This document shows, one piece after another, positions 17,046 to 25,729 of a stretch of 64,000 nt of DNA. The notes beneath the pieces were generated by a model. The model saw nothing but the letters and a program-made list of their open reading frames with translations. It did not search any database and was not told where the DNA came from. Made by a program: the position numbers and the translations under genes. The stretch's first letter is position 1. Every line of letters begins with the position of its first letter. The DNA is from Streptomyces rhizoryzae (GTDB lineage Bacteria > Actinomycetota > Actinomycetes > Streptomycetales > Streptomycetaceae), in the NCBI RefSeq assembly GCF_023155275.1, contig NZ_JALMUV010000024.1, positions 48,749 to 112,748 on the forward strand, written 5' to 3'.

Positions 17046-18194
17046 GTGACCCGCAGGACCGTACGCATCGCCATGAACGGCGTGACCGGGCGCATGGGAC
17101 ACCGCCAGCACCTGGTCCGCTCCCTCCTCGCCCTGCGCGACCAGGGCGGGCTCCCCCTCGACGCGACCACGGTGCTGTGGCCGGAGCCGGTGCTCGTCGG
17201 CCGCTCCGCGCCCCGGGTGCGGGCGCTGGCCGAACGGCACGGCCTGAGCTGGAGCACCGACCTCGACACGGTCCTCGGCGACGACGGCGTCGAGGTCTAC
17301 TTCGACGCGCAGATCACCGCGGCCCGCGAGGCGGCCGTGCGGCGCGCGATCGCCGCCGGCAAGCACGTCTACGTGGAGAAGCCCACCGCCACCACCCTCA
17401 CCGGCGCGCTGGAACTCGCCCGCCTCGCCCAGGAGGCCGGCGTCCGGCACGGCGTCGTCCAGGACAAGCTCTTCCTCCCCGGTCTGCGCAAGCTCCGCCG
17501 CCTCCTGGACAGCGGCTTCTTCGGCCGGGTGCTGTCGGTGCGGGGCGAGTTCGGCTACTGGGTCTTCGAAGGGGACGTCCAGCCGGCCCAGCGGCCCTCC
17601 TGGAACTACCGCGCCGAGGACGGCGGCGGTATCGCCGCGGACATGTTCCCGCACTGGGAGTACGTCCTGCACGACCTGTTCGGGCCGGTCCGCGCCGTCC
17701 AGGCCCGGGTCGCCACCCACCTCCCGCGCCGCTGGGACGAGTCCGGCGCCCCCTACGCGGCGACCGCCGACGACGCCGCCTACGCGCTCTTCGAGCTCGA
17801 CGGCGGTGTGCTCGCCCAGCTCAACTCCTCCTGGGCGGTGCGGGTGCACCGCGACGAGCTGCTGGAGTTCCAGGTGGACGGCACCGAGGGCTCCGCCGTC
17901 GCCGGGCTGCGCCGCTGCCGCGTCCAGCACCGCGCCACCACCCCCCGACCGGTCTGGAACCCCGACGTGCCGTCCGCCGAGCCGTTCCGCGACCAGTGGC
18001 AGGAGGTCCCCGACAACGGGGAGTTCGCCAACGCCTTCCAGGCCCAGTGGGAGCTGTTCCTGCGGCACGTGGTGACCGGCGCGCCCTGGGACCGCGACCT
18101 GTGGGCGGGCGCCCGCGGCGTGCAGCTCGCCGAACTGGGTCTGCGCTCCTCCGCCGAGGGCCGCCGGCTCGCCGTCCCGGAGCTGCCCCGGTGA
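17046..18194 (+). CDS. Gfo/Idh/MocA-family oxidoreductase
   Basis: A 382-residue NAD(P)-dependent dehydrogenase. The Rossmann fold starts with AMNGVTGRMGHRQHL, a slightly unusual nucleotide-binding loop. The family EKP motif is in HVYVEKPTATTL at about residue 115. The C-terminal beta-sheet domain includes NYRAEDGGGIAADMFPHW, where the conserved His of this family would lie. Such enzymes oxidise sugar or inositol hydroxyls. The GTG at 17046 follows GGGAGGCCGGGCC. It is the first gene of a tightly coupled operon, and its TGA overlaps the DUF993 GTG. The substrate is unknown; the DUF993 and isomerase partners imply a dedicated sugar pathway. Confidence 0.88.
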   Translation: MTRRTVRIAMNGVTGRMGHRQHLVRSLLALRDQGGLPLDATTVLWPEPVLVGRSAPRVRALAERHGLSWSTDLDTVLGDDGVEVYFDAQITAAREAAVRRAIAAGKHVYVEKPTATTLTGALELARLAQEAGVRHGVVQDKLFLPGLRKLRRLLDSGFFGRVLSVRGEFGYWVFEGDVQPAQRPSWNYRAEDGGGIAADMFPHWEYVLHDLFGPVRAVQARVATHLPRRWDESGAPYAATADDAAYALFELDGGVLAQLNSSWAVRVHRDELLEFQVDGTEGSAVAGLRRCRVQHRATTPRPVWNPDVPSAEPFRDQWQEVPDNGEFANAFQAQWELFLRHVVTGAPWDRDLWAGARGVQLAELGLRSSAEGRRLAVPELPR

Positions 18195-19303
18195 CCACCC
18201 CGCCGCCCCCCGGGGCACCGCCGCGCTCCCGTACGCTCCTGGCCGCCGCCCACGTGGTCGCCGACCCGCTGACCGGGACCACCCCGGACGGCCCGGCCGC
18301 CCTCGACTGGGACGCCACCCTCGCCTTCCGCCACCACCTGTGGGCGCACGGGCTGGGCGTCGCCGAGGCGATGGACACCGCGCAGCGCGGGATGGGCCTG
18401 GACTGGCCGGCCGCCGCGGAACTCATCCGCCGCACCGGCGCCGAGGCCCGGGCCACCGGCGGCCACCTGGTCTGCGGCGCCGGCACCGACCAGCTCCCGC
18501 CCGCCGCCGGCACCCTCGCCGACGTCCGCGCCGCCTACGAGGAGCAGCTCGCCGCCGTCGAGGAGGCGGGCGCCCAGCCGGTCCTGATGGCCTCCCGCCG
18601 GCTCGCCGCACTGGCCGCCGGCCCGGACGACTACCACGCCGTCTACGGCCCCCTGCTGCGCCAGTCCGCCCGCCCGGTGATCCTGCACTGGCTCGGCCCG
18701 GCCTTCGACCCGGCCCTGACCGGCTACTGGGGCAGCGACGACCCGGACACCGCCGCCGGCACCCTGCTGGACCTGATCGCCGACCACCCCGGCGCGGTGG
18801 ACGGCGTCAAGGTCTCCCTGCTGGACGCCGCCCACGAGGTGCGGCTGCGCCGCCGCCTCCCGGCGGGCGTGCGCTGCTACACGGGCGACGACTTCCACTA
18901 CCCCGGGCTGATCGCCGGGGACGCGCACGGCTTCAGCGACGCCCTGCTGGGCGTCCTCGACCCGCTGGCCCCGCTGGCCGCCGCGGCGCTGCGCCACCTG
19001 GACGCCGGCGACCCGGCCGGCTTCCGCGCCGTCCTGGACCCGACGGTGCCGCTGGCCCGCCACCTCTTCGAGGCGCCCACCCCGTACTACAAGACCGGTG
19101 TGGTGCTGCTCGCCTGGCTGGCCGGCCACCAGGCGCACTTCACCATGGTCGGCGGCCTGCACGCGGCCCGCTCCCTGCCCCACCTGCACCGCGCGTACCA
19201 CCTCGCCGACGGCCTCGGCCTCTTCCCCGACCGGGAGCTGGCCGCCGCCCGGATGCGGGCCCTGCTGACCGTCCACGGCGCCGGGGAGCTGAGCCGCGGA
19301 TGA
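18191..19303 (+). CDS. DUF993-family dihydrodipicolinate-synthase-like barrel
   Basis: A 370-residue protein of the DUF993 type, an uncharacterised branch of the class I aldolase/DHDPS superfamily. Visible features are HVVADPL, the GLGVAEAMDTAQRGMGLDW region, then VILHWLGPAFDPALTGYWGS and DGVKVSLLD. The Lys in the last motif is a candidate Schiff-base lysine. Near the C-terminus comes a HQAHFTMVGGLHAARS segment. It probably catalyses carbon-carbon cleavage or dehydration in the pathway encoded by this operon. The GTG overlaps the previous stop (GTGA), and its own stop overlaps the next ATG (ATGA), so the three proteins are made in step. Family assignment is good; the reaction is unknown. Confidence 0.85.
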   Translation: MTTPPPPGAPPRSRTLLAAAHVVADPLTGTTPDGPAALDWDATLAFRHHLWAHGLGVAEAMDTAQRGMGLDWPAAAELIRRTGAEARATGGHLVCGAGTDQLPPAAGTLADVRAAYEEQLAAVEEAGAQPVLMASRRLAALAAGPDDYHAVYGPLLRQSARPVILHWLGPAFDPALTGYWGSDDPDTAAGTLLDLIADHPGAVDGVKVSLLDAAHEVRLRRRLPAGVRCYTGDDFHYPGLIAGDAHGFSDALLGVLDPLAPLAAAALRHLDAGDPAGFRAVLDPTVPLARHLFEAPTPYYKTGVVLLAWLAGHQAHFTMVGGLHAARSLPHLHRAYHLADGLGLFPDRELAAARMRALLTVHGAGELSRG

Positions 19304-20136
19304 CCGGCGCACCCCCGCCCCCGGCCCGCCTGAGCCTCAATCAGGAGACCGTCCGCCAGTGGTCGCTGCCCGAGCTCGCGGCCGGCTGCGCCCGGGCGGG
19401 CGTGCGCGGCGTCGGCCTGTGGCGCGCGCCGGTGCGGGAGTACGGGGTGGCGGCCGCCGCCCGGCTCGTCCGGGACGCCGGGCTCACCGTCACCAGCCTG
19501 TGCCGCGGCGGGTTCTTCACCGCCGAGGACCGGGGGGAGCGCCGGGCGGCCCTGGCGGACAACCGGGCCGCCATCGAGGAGGCCGCGGCCCTGGGGACCG
19601 GCACCCTGGTCCTGGTCTCCGGCGGCCTGCCGCCCGGCAGCCGGGACCTGCCCGGCGCCCGCGAGCGGGTCGCCGACGCGCTCGCCGCACTCGCCCCGTA
19701 CGCCGCCGCGCACGGCGTCCGGCTGGCCCTGGAACCGCTCCACCCGATGTACGCCGCCGACCGGTGCGTGGTCTCCACCCTCGGCCAGGCCCTGGACCTG
19801 GCCGAGCGCTTCCCCGCCGACCGGGTGGGCGTGGTGGTCGACACCTACCACCTGTGGTGGGACGACACCCTGGACCGCCAACTGGCCCGCGCCGGCGCCC
19901 GGATCGTGCTGGTCCAGCTCGCCGACTGGGTCACGCCGCTGCCCGAGGGCGTCCTGCTGGGCCGCGGGCAGCTGGGAGACGGGTCGGTGGACCTGCGCGG
20001 CCTGTGCGCCCGCGCCGGTGCGGCCGGCTACCGCGGCCCCCTGGAGGTGGAGATCTTCAACCCCGCCCTGTGGTCCCGGGACGGCGCCGAGGTGCTGGCC
20101 GAGGTCGTCGCGCGCTTCACCGCCCACGTCGCCTGA
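19300..20136 (+). CDS. Sugar phosphate isomerase/epimerase-type TIM barrel (second of the cluster)
   Basis: A 278-residue AP-endonuclease-2-like barrel starting RLSLNQETVRQWSLPELA. Metal-ligand strands include LALEPLHPMY (Glu), VVDTYHLWWD (Asp, His) and GPLEVEIFN (Glu) at the C-terminal end, with the expected spacing, so the active site looks complete. Start ATG overlaps the DUF993 stop. It is distinct in sequence from the isomerase at 15942-16802, so the cluster encodes two different barrels flanking a dehydrogenase and a DUF993 protein. The reaction is inferred to be isomerisation or epimerisation of the keto-sugar made by the dehydrogenase. Confidence 0.87.
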   Translation: MTGAPPPPARLSLNQETVRQWSLPELAAGCARAGVRGVGLWRAPVREYGVAAAARLVRDAGLTVTSLCRGGFFTAEDRGERRAALADNRAAIEEAAALGTGTLVLVSGGLPPGSRDLPGARERVADALAALAPYAAAHGVRLALEPLHPMYAADRCVVSTLGQALDLAERFPADRVGVVVDTYHLWWDDTLDRQLARAGARIVLVQLADWVTPLPEGVLLGRGQLGDGSVDLRGLCARAGAAGYRGPLEVEIFNPALWSRDGAEVLAEVVARFTAHVA

Positions 20137-20194
20137 CCGGGCCCCGCCCCCGGCTCCCGCACCCGCTGTCACCCCCTGGCGGTACCGTCGGGGC

Positions 20195-22405
20195 ATGGTC
20201 AACGCAGCCGTGGTGGAAGGGGTCCTGGAGCGGATCACGTACGCCAACGAGGAGACCGGCTACACCGTTGCGCGGGTGGACACCGGCCGCGGGTCCGGCG
20301 AGCTGCTCACCGTCGTCGGCGCGCTGCTGGGCGCCCAGCCGGGGGAGTCGCTCCGGCTGGAGGGCCGCTGGGGCTCCCACCCCCAGTACGGCAGGCAGTT
20401 CACGGTGGAGAATTACGTCACCGTCCTCCCGGCCACCGTCCAGGGCATCCGCCGCTATCTGGGCTCGGGGCTGATCAAGGGCATCGGACCCCGGATCGCC
20501 GACCGCATCACCGAGCACTTCGGCATCCGGACCCTCGACGTGATCGAGCAGGAGCCGGGCCGCCTGATCGAGGTGCCCGGCCTCGGCCCCAAGCGCACCC
20601 GGCTGATCGGCGCCGCTTGGGAGGAGCAGAAGGCCATCAAGGAGGTCATGGTCTTCCTCCAGGGCGTCGGCGTCTCCACCTCCCTCGCGGTCCGCATCTA
20701 CAAGAAGTACGGCGACGCCGCCATCTCCGTGGTGCGCAACGAGCCCTACCGCCTGGCCGCCGACGTCTGGGGCATCGGCTTCCTGACCGCCGACCGGATC
20801 GCGCAGTCCGTCGGCATCCCGCACGACAGCCCCGAGCGGGTCAAGTCCGGCCTCCAGTACGCCCTGTCGCAGTCCGCCGACCAGGGCCACTGCTTCCTGC
20901 CCGAGGAGCAACTCATCGCCGACGCGGTGAAGTTGCTCCAGGTCGACACCGGCCTGGTCATCGACTGCCTGGCCGAACTCGCCGCGGACCCCGAGGGCGT
21001 GGTCCGCGAGAAGGTCCCCGGGGCGGAGGACGGTGCGCCGGTCACCGCGGTGTATCTCGTGCCGTTCCACCGCGCCGAGCGCTCCCTGGCCGGCCGGCTG
21101 ACCGGCCTGCTGCGCGCCCCCGAGGACCGGATGCCCGCCTTCCAGGACGTGGACTGGGAGCGGGCGCTGGCCTGGCTGGCGCGGCGCACGGGCGCGCAGC
21201 TGGCGCCCGAGCAGCAGGCCGCGGTCCGGCTCGCGCTGTCCCGCAAGGTCGCCGTGCTCACCGGCGGCCCCGGCTGCGGCAAATCCTTCACGGTCCGCTC
21301 GGTGGTCGAGCTGGCCCGCGCCAAAGGGGCCACGGTGGTGCTGGCCGCGCCCACGGGCCGGGCGGCCAAGCGGCTGGCGGAGCTGACGGGCGCGGACGCC
21401 TCCACCGTCCACCGCCTGCTGGAGCTCAAGCCCGGCGGGGACGCCGCCTACGACGCGGACCGCCCGCTGGACGCCGATCTGGTCGTCGTGGACGAGGCGT
21501 CCATGCTCGATCTGCTGCTGGCGAACAAGCTCGTCAAGGCGGTCCCGCCGGGCGCCCACCTGCTGCTGGTCGGCGATGTGGACCAGCTGCCGTCGGTGGG
21601 CGCCGGCGAGGTGCTGCGCGATCTGCTGGCCGAGCCGGGGCCGGTGCCGGCGGTCCGGCTGACGCGCATCTTCCGCCAGGCCCAGCAGTCCGGCGTGGTC
21701 ACCAACGCACACCGCATCAACTCCGGCGTCCCCCCGCTGACCAGCGGACTCGCGGATTTCTTCCTGTTTCCCGAGGAGGACGCGGAGGAGGCCGCCCGGC
21801 TCACGGTCGATGTGGTGGCGCGCCGCATCCCCGCGAAGTTCGGCCTGGACCCGCGCCGGGACGTGCAGGTCCTCACCCCGATGCACCGCGGCCCGGCCGG
21901 GGCCGGCGCGCTCAACGGCCTGCTCCAGCAGGCGGTGACCCCGGCCCGCCCCGACCTCCCCGAGCGCCGCTTCGGCGGCCGGGTCTTCCGCGTCGGCGAC
22001 AAGGTCACCCAGATCCGGAACAACTACGACAAGGGTCGCAACGGCGTCTTCAACGGCACGGTGGGAGTGGTCACCGCCCTCGACCCCGTCGAGCAGCGCC
22101 TGACGGTCCGCACCGACGAGGACGAGGAGGTGCCCTACGACTTCGGCGAACTGGATGAACTGGCCCACGCCTACGCGGTGACGATCCACCGCTCCCAGGG
22201 GAGCGAGTACCCGGCCGTGGTGATTCCGGTCACCACCAGCGCCTGGATGATGCTCCAGCGCAATCTGCTCTATACCGCTGTGACCCGGGCGAAACGGCTG
22301 GTGGTGCTGGTCGGCTCCCGCCGGGCCCTCGGCCAGGCCGTCCGCACGGTTTCCGCCGGTCGGAGGCATACCGCGCTGGACCACCGACTCGCCGGAGCGA
22401 TCTGA
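20195..22405 (+). CDS. recD2: RecD2-type SF1B ATP-dependent DNA helicase
   Basis: A 736-residue helicase. The N-terminal region has RecD2-specific helix-hairpin-helix segments (IKGIGPRIADRITEHFG, VPGLGPKRTRLIG). The motor has motif I GGPGCGKS (Lys363), motif Ia AAPTGRAAKRL, motif II VVVDEASMLD, motif III LVGDVDQLPSVGAG, a motif IV-like RIFRQAQQS and motif VI HAYAVTIHRSQGSE then LLYTAVTRAKR. It lacks RecBC partners, so it fits the stand-alone RecD2 group, a 5'-3' helicase of DNA repair. No Shine-Dalgarno is obvious, and TACCGT at 20183-20188 ends 6 nt before the ATG, so the mRNA may be leaderless. Confidence 0.92.
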   Translation: MVNAAVVEGVLERITYANEETGYTVARVDTGRGSGELLTVVGALLGAQPGESLRLEGRWGSHPQYGRQFTVENYVTVLPATVQGIRRYLGSGLIKGIGPRIADRITEHFGIRTLDVIEQEPGRLIEVPGLGPKRTRLIGAAWEEQKAIKEVMVFLQGVGVSTSLAVRIYKKYGDAAISVVRNEPYRLAADVWGIGFLTADRIAQSVGIPHDSPERVKSGLQYALSQSADQGHCFLPEEQLIADAVKLLQVDTGLVIDCLAELAADPEGVVREKVPGAEDGAPVTAVYLVPFHRAERSLAGRLTGLLRAPEDRMPAFQDVDWERALAWLARRTGAQLAPEQQAAVRLALSRKVAVLTGGPGCGKSFTVRSVVELARAKGATVVLAAPTGRAAKRLAELTGADASTVHRLLELKPGGDAAYDADRPLDADLVVVDEASMLDLLLANKLVKAVPPGAHLLLVGDVDQLPSVGAGEVLRDLLAEPGPVPAVRLTRIFRQAQQSGVVTNAHRINSGVPPLTSGLADFFLFPEEDAEEAARLTVDVVARRIPAKFGLDPRRDVQVLTPMHRGPAGAGALNGLLQQAVTPARPDLPERRFGGRVFRVGDKVTQIRNNYDKGRNGVFNGTVGVVTALDPVEQRLTVRTDEDEEVPYDFGELDELAHAYAVTIHRSQGSEYPAVVIPVTTSAWMMLQRNLLYTAVTRAKRLVVLVGSRRALGQAVRTVSAGRRHTALDHRLAGAI

Positions 22406-22580
22406 GGCCGCCCCCTTTTCCCATCGGGGCGAACGGGGGCAGGATGGACAGCATCGCGGCACTGAGTGCCGCGATGAGGCCCTATGGCCGACCCCGAGTG
22501 CACATCCAAGGTCCAAATGGGGGAAGGTATAGGCAGTCAGGGCACCTCGAAGAAGAGGCACAACGTCGGTGAGGGATGAC

Positions 22581-23870
22581 GTGAGCGACAACTCTGTAGT
22601 ACTGCGTTACGGGGACGGCGAATACAGCTACCCGATCGTCGACAGCTCGGTCGGCGACAAGGGCTTCGACATCTCGAAGCTGCGCGCCCAGACCGGTCTG
22701 GTGACCCTGGATTCCGGTTACGGCAACACCGCGGCGTACAAGTCCGCGATCACCTACCTCGACGGTGAAAAGGGCATCCTGCGGTACCGCGGCTACCCGA
22801 TCGAGCAGCTCGCCGAGCGCAGCACGTTCGTGGAGACCGCGTACCTCCTCATCCACGGCGAGCTGCCCACCGTCGACGAGCTGGCGAACTTCAAGCAGGA
22901 CATCACGTACCACACCCTGCTGCACGAGGACGTCAAGCGCTTCTACGACGGCTTCCCGCGGGACGCCCACCCGATGGCCATGCTGTCCTCCGTGGTCAGC
23001 GCGCTGTCGACGTTCTACCAGGACAGCCACAACCCGTTCGACGAGCGGCAGCGGCACCTGTCGACGATCCGCCTGCTGGCCAAGCTCCCGACCATCGCGG
23101 CCTACGCCTACAAGAAGTCGGTCGGCCACCCGGTCGTCTACCCCAGCAACGAGCTCGGCTATGTCGAGAACTTCCTGCGGATGACCTTCTCGGTCCCGGC
23201 CGCCGAGTACGAGCTGGACCCGGTCGTGGTCAGCGCCCTGGACAAGCTGCTGATCCTGCACGCGGACCACGAGCAGAACTGCTCGACGTCCACGGTGCGC
23301 CTGGTCGGCTCCTCGCAGGCGAACCTCTTCGCCTCGATCTCGGCGGGCATCAACGCCCTCTGGGGCCCCCTGCACGGCGGCGCCAACCAGTCGGTGCTGG
23401 AGATGCTGGAGGGCATCCGGGACGCCGGCGGCGACGTCGACACCTTCATCCGCAAGGTGAAGAACAAGGAAGACGGCGTGAAGCTGATGGGCTTCGGGCA
23501 CCGCGTCTACAAGAACTTCGACCCCCGGGCGAAGATCATCAAGGCGGCGGCGCACGACGTCCTCTCGGCGCTGGGCAAGGAGGACGAGCTCCTCGACATC
23601 GCCCTGAAGCTGGAGGAGCACGCGCTGGCCGACGACTACTTCGTCGAGCGCAAGCTCTACCCGAACGTCGACTTCTACACCGGCCTGATCTACCGCGCGA
23701 TGGGCTTCCCGACCGAGATGTTCACCGTGCTCTTCGCGCTCGGCCGGCTGCCCGGCTGGATCGCCCAGTGGCACGAGATGATCACCGAGCCCGGTTCCCG
23801 CATCGGCCGCCCGCGCCAGGTCTACACCGGCGTCGTCGAGCGCGACTTCGTGCCCGTCCAGGAGCGCTGA
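22581..23870 (+). CDS. gltA: Citrate synthase
   Basis: A 429-residue type I (hexameric-type) citrate synthase, the entry enzyme of the TCA cycle, condensing oxaloacetate with acetyl-CoA. Catalytic elements are present: the first His in GPLHGGANQ, the second in MGFGHRVYKNFDPR, and the Asp in NVDFYTG. The sequence closely follows the Streptomyces CitA pattern, starting SDNSVVLRYGDGEYSYP. GTG at 22581 is preferred over an in-frame GTG at 22569 because GAGGGA lies 4-5 nt upstream of the former. It is monocistronic, with a 175-bp upstream region and a hairpin terminator downstream. The symbol citA is also used in Streptomyces. Confidence 0.96.
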   Translation: MSDNSVVLRYGDGEYSYPIVDSSVGDKGFDISKLRAQTGLVTLDSGYGNTAAYKSAITYLDGEKGILRYRGYPIEQLAERSTFVETAYLLIHGELPTVDELANFKQDITYHTLLHEDVKRFYDGFPRDAHPMAMLSSVVSALSTFYQDSHNPFDERQRHLSTIRLLAKLPTIAAYAYKKSVGHPVVYPSNELGYVENFLRMTFSVPAAEYELDPVVVSALDKLLILHADHEQNCSTSTVRLVGSSQANLFASISAGINALWGPLHGGANQSVLEMLEGIRDAGGDVDTFIRKVKNKEDGVKLMGFGHRVYKNFDPRAKIIKAAAHDVLSALGKEDELLDIALKLEEHALADDYFVERKLYPNVDFYTGLIYRAMGFPTEMFTVLFALGRLPGWIAQWHEMITEPGSRIGRPRQVYTGVVERDFVPVQER

Positions 23871-23982
23871 GCCCCGCCGCCGCGCGGCGGCCGGACCGAG
23901 CCCCGCTGCCGCGCACCGGTGATCGATAATCGCGTAAACCGCCCCCGCTTCCGCCCGCGCGGCCGCGGCGGGCGGAAAACGA

Positions 23983-24031
23983 AAGCGCCCCGCCTCCGGA
24001 TCCCCCCACGGGTCCAGAGTGCGGGGCGCTT
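23983..24031 (+). terminator. Terminator hairpin after citrate synthase
   Basis: AAGCGCCCCGC (23983-23993) pairs perfectly with GCGGGGCGCTT (24021-24031) around a 27-nt loop. A further hairpin (23951-23958 with 23968-23975) and a GCCGCCGCGCGGCGGC palindrome lie just upstream. Confidence 0.7.
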
Positions 24032-24559
24032 CCCATGTCCCGGTGCGGATTCCCCCCACGGGATCCGTCCGGGCGTTCCGGGTTGCACCGCGCTCTGCCG
24101 GGACGCGCACATTCGGGAGGGCCGCTCAAAGCTCCCCGGGCGCGTCGCCCCGGCCAACGCGGAGCCGGGCGCGGTCCCCCAAGACCGGCACGGCTTTCGC
24201 AGTGCAAGCCCCGCCGGGGTGCCTGCACTGCCCGGTTAGACTCCCGACCCCCCTCGATGGTTACGTTGCGATGAGTGTGATCTGGGTCTCATGCCATATA
24301 GGGGCGAATCTGGTCAAGGGCTTCCATTTGGAGATCGGCGCCTTGAGGTATGGGTGTTGTGTCAGTTGTAAGGGCCGTGTGAAATTTTGCGGGCGCACCC
24401 CGAGGTGACGACCGTTCGCCGTTGATCGTCCCGGTCTGCGGCGATTGCCTCCGGTGTCCGGCCGTCCGGCCGATTCTCCCGATACGCGCGAGGCGCAGGG
24501 CGTCCCGCCGGAGCGGGTGCGTCCTGCGCCTCGTCGGGGAGCGCGGGGTGTGGCGGGGC
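24032..24559. other. Gene-poor intergenic region with a structured element
   Basis: About 530 bp between the citrate synthase terminator and the copper chaperone stop. It is notably less GC-rich from about 24240 to 24420 than the flanking genes. No open frame with a ribosome site and recognisable product was found. It holds the hairpin at 24199-24231 and possible promoter hexamers, so a small RNA is conceivable. Confidence 0.5.
24199..24231. other. Two-tier hairpin in the gene-poor region
   Basis: GCAGTGCA (24199-24206) and TGCACTGC (24224-24231) form a perfect 8-bp outer stem. Inside, CCCC (24209-24212) pairs with GGGG (24216-24219). A TAGACT hexamer at about 24237-24242 follows directly. 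It could be an operator, a small-RNA element or a terminator; nothing decides between these. Confidence 0.5.
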
Positions 24560-24847
24560 TCAGACCTGGCCCGTGAGCTCGTAGCCCGCCTCGTCGACCG
24601 CCGCGCGCACCGCGGCCTCGTCCAGCGGCGCCTCGGAGACGACCGTCACCAGGCCGGTCGCCGCGACCGCCTGCACCGAGCTGACCCCGGCCAGCTCGCC
24701 GATCTCGGACGACACCGCGCCCTCGCAGTGCCCACAGGTCATCCCGGTGACCTTGTAGACGGTGGTCACCGCGCCGTCCTGGACGGCGGTGGAGCCGCCG
24801 GAGTGGCAGGAGCCCTCGGGGGTGCAGCAGGAGCTGTTCTCAGCCAT
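24560..24847 (-). CDS. Heavy-metal-associated domain protein, CopZ-like copper chaperone
   Basis: A 95-residue protein. Residues 31-95 are an HMA ferredoxin-like fold with the metal-binding loop GMTCGHC (Cys38 and Cys41). Unlike usual 65-70 residue chaperones it has a Cys/His-rich N-terminal extension with Cys7, Cys8, Cys14 and His15, a possible second metal site. It probably binds Cu(I) in the cytoplasm and hands it to a P1B ATPase, which is not in this window. The ATG at 24847 has GAGGAGAG 4 nt upstream. A near-perfect CsoR-type operator (24985-25001) lies 138 bp upstream, indicating copper-induced expression. Confidence 0.9.
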   Translation of the reverse strand: MAENSSCCTPEGSCHSGGSTAVQDGAVTTVYKVTGMTCGHCEGAVSSEIGELAGVSSVQAVAATGLVTVVSEAPLDEAAVRAAVDEAGYELTGQV

Positions 24848-24984
24848 GGATCTCTCCTCGTGGTGCCGTGTGTGCCGACATGTGCCGGTACGGGCCGATG
24901 CGGCCGCTGTGCCCAGTGTGCTGCCCGTGGGGCGGGTGGGGGTGCGGTGGCGGCCGGTGTCGCCCTTCCAGCTGCCGTCACTGT

Positions 24985-25001
24985 ATACCCCCAGGGGGTA
25001 T
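24985..25001. promoter_or_regulatory. CsoR-type copper operator
   Basis: ATACCCCCAGGGGGTAT is a perfect 17-bp palindrome around a central A. It matches the ATACCCC-n-GGGGTAT pattern known for CsoR repressors of Streptomyces and mycobacterial copper genes. It lies between the leftward chaperone (start 24847) and the rightward DedA gene (start 25105) and could control one or both. Confidence 0.85.
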
Positions 25002-25104
25002 GAAGCCAAGCGGCGTGGTCCGCCTCGCACGCGTTGCCGCCCGCCGCGCCGCGCGGGAGTCTGGGGGTACGGGCTCGGGGCGCGGATCCGAGGAGGCGGC
25101 CGGG

Positions 25105-25725
25105 ATGGACGTACCCGCCCTCTGCGGACTGCTGGCGGCCACCACGCTGCCGCCGCTGGTGCCCAACTCCGCGCTGCTGGCCGCCGCCGGCGCGCTGGCC
25201 TCGCAGGGCCGCGCGGCGCTCCCCGTGGTCCTGGTGACGGTCGCCGGCAGCGCCCTGCTGGGGGACGTCCTGATGTACCTCGCCGCACGGCGCTTCGGCG
25301 GCCCGGTGCGCGCCTGGATGCTGCGCCGCCCGCGCCGCCGCGCCCTCCTCGTCCGGACCTCCGCGCGGATCCGCCGGCACGGCCTGCCGTTCGTGGCCGC
25401 CGTGCGCTTCCTGCCCAGCGGCCGGATCGCCGGAGCCCTGGCCTCCGGATTCCTGCGCTACCCGCTCCGCAAGTACGCCCTCGGTGCCGCGCTCGCCGAG
25501 TCCCTGTGGGCGGGCTACTCGGTCGGCCTCGGCTACCTCGGCAGCGCCGCCGCCGGCAATCCCCTGTGGGCCGCGGCCATCGGCCTCGGCGTCTCCGTCC
25601 TCGTCGCCGCCACCGGCCTCGCCGTCCAGCGGGCCGCCCGCCGCCGCGCCCCGCGCGCCCGCGCCGCCGGGCGGCCGCCGTCGGCCGCCGCGACGGTGAC
25701 TGTCAGTGGCCGCCCGTACCGTTGA
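25105..25725 (+). CDS. DedA/VTT-domain membrane protein
   Basis: A 206-residue membrane protein with four or five hydrophobic segments. The VTT (SNARE-associated/DedA) pattern is visible: an N-terminal hydrophobic hairpin (LLAATTLPPLVPNSALLAAAG), then the conserved RFLPSGRIAGALASGFLRY segment with its essential-type arginines, and AESLWAGYSVGLGYLGS. Members include lipid scramblases and undecaprenyl phosphate translocases. The ATG at 25105 follows AGGAGG at good spacing. It is divergent from the copper chaperone with a CsoR-type site between, and is followed after 4 nt by the GNAT gene, so those two are likely co-transcribed. Confidence 0.82.
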   Translation: MDVPALCGLLAATTLPPLVPNSALLAAAGALASQGRAALPVVLVTVAGSALLGDVLMYLAARRFGGPVRAWMLRRPRRRALLVRTSARIRRHGLPFVAAVRFLPSGRIAGALASGFLRYPLRKYALGAALAESLWAGYSVGLGYLGSAAAGNPLWAAAIGLGVSVLVAATGLAVQRAARRRAPRARAAGRPPSAAATVTVSGRPYR

Positions 25726-25729
25726 GGTC

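Noticed and set aside
22569..22580. GTG at 22569 as citrate synthase start
   Set aside because: It would place the GAGGGA ribosome site inside the gene; the GTG at 22581 fits the site and the conserved SDNSVVLRYGDG start.
24422..25003. Plus-strand open frame across the copper chaperone
   Set aside because: It runs antisense to the HMA gene, has no motif, and crosses the CsoR-type operator.
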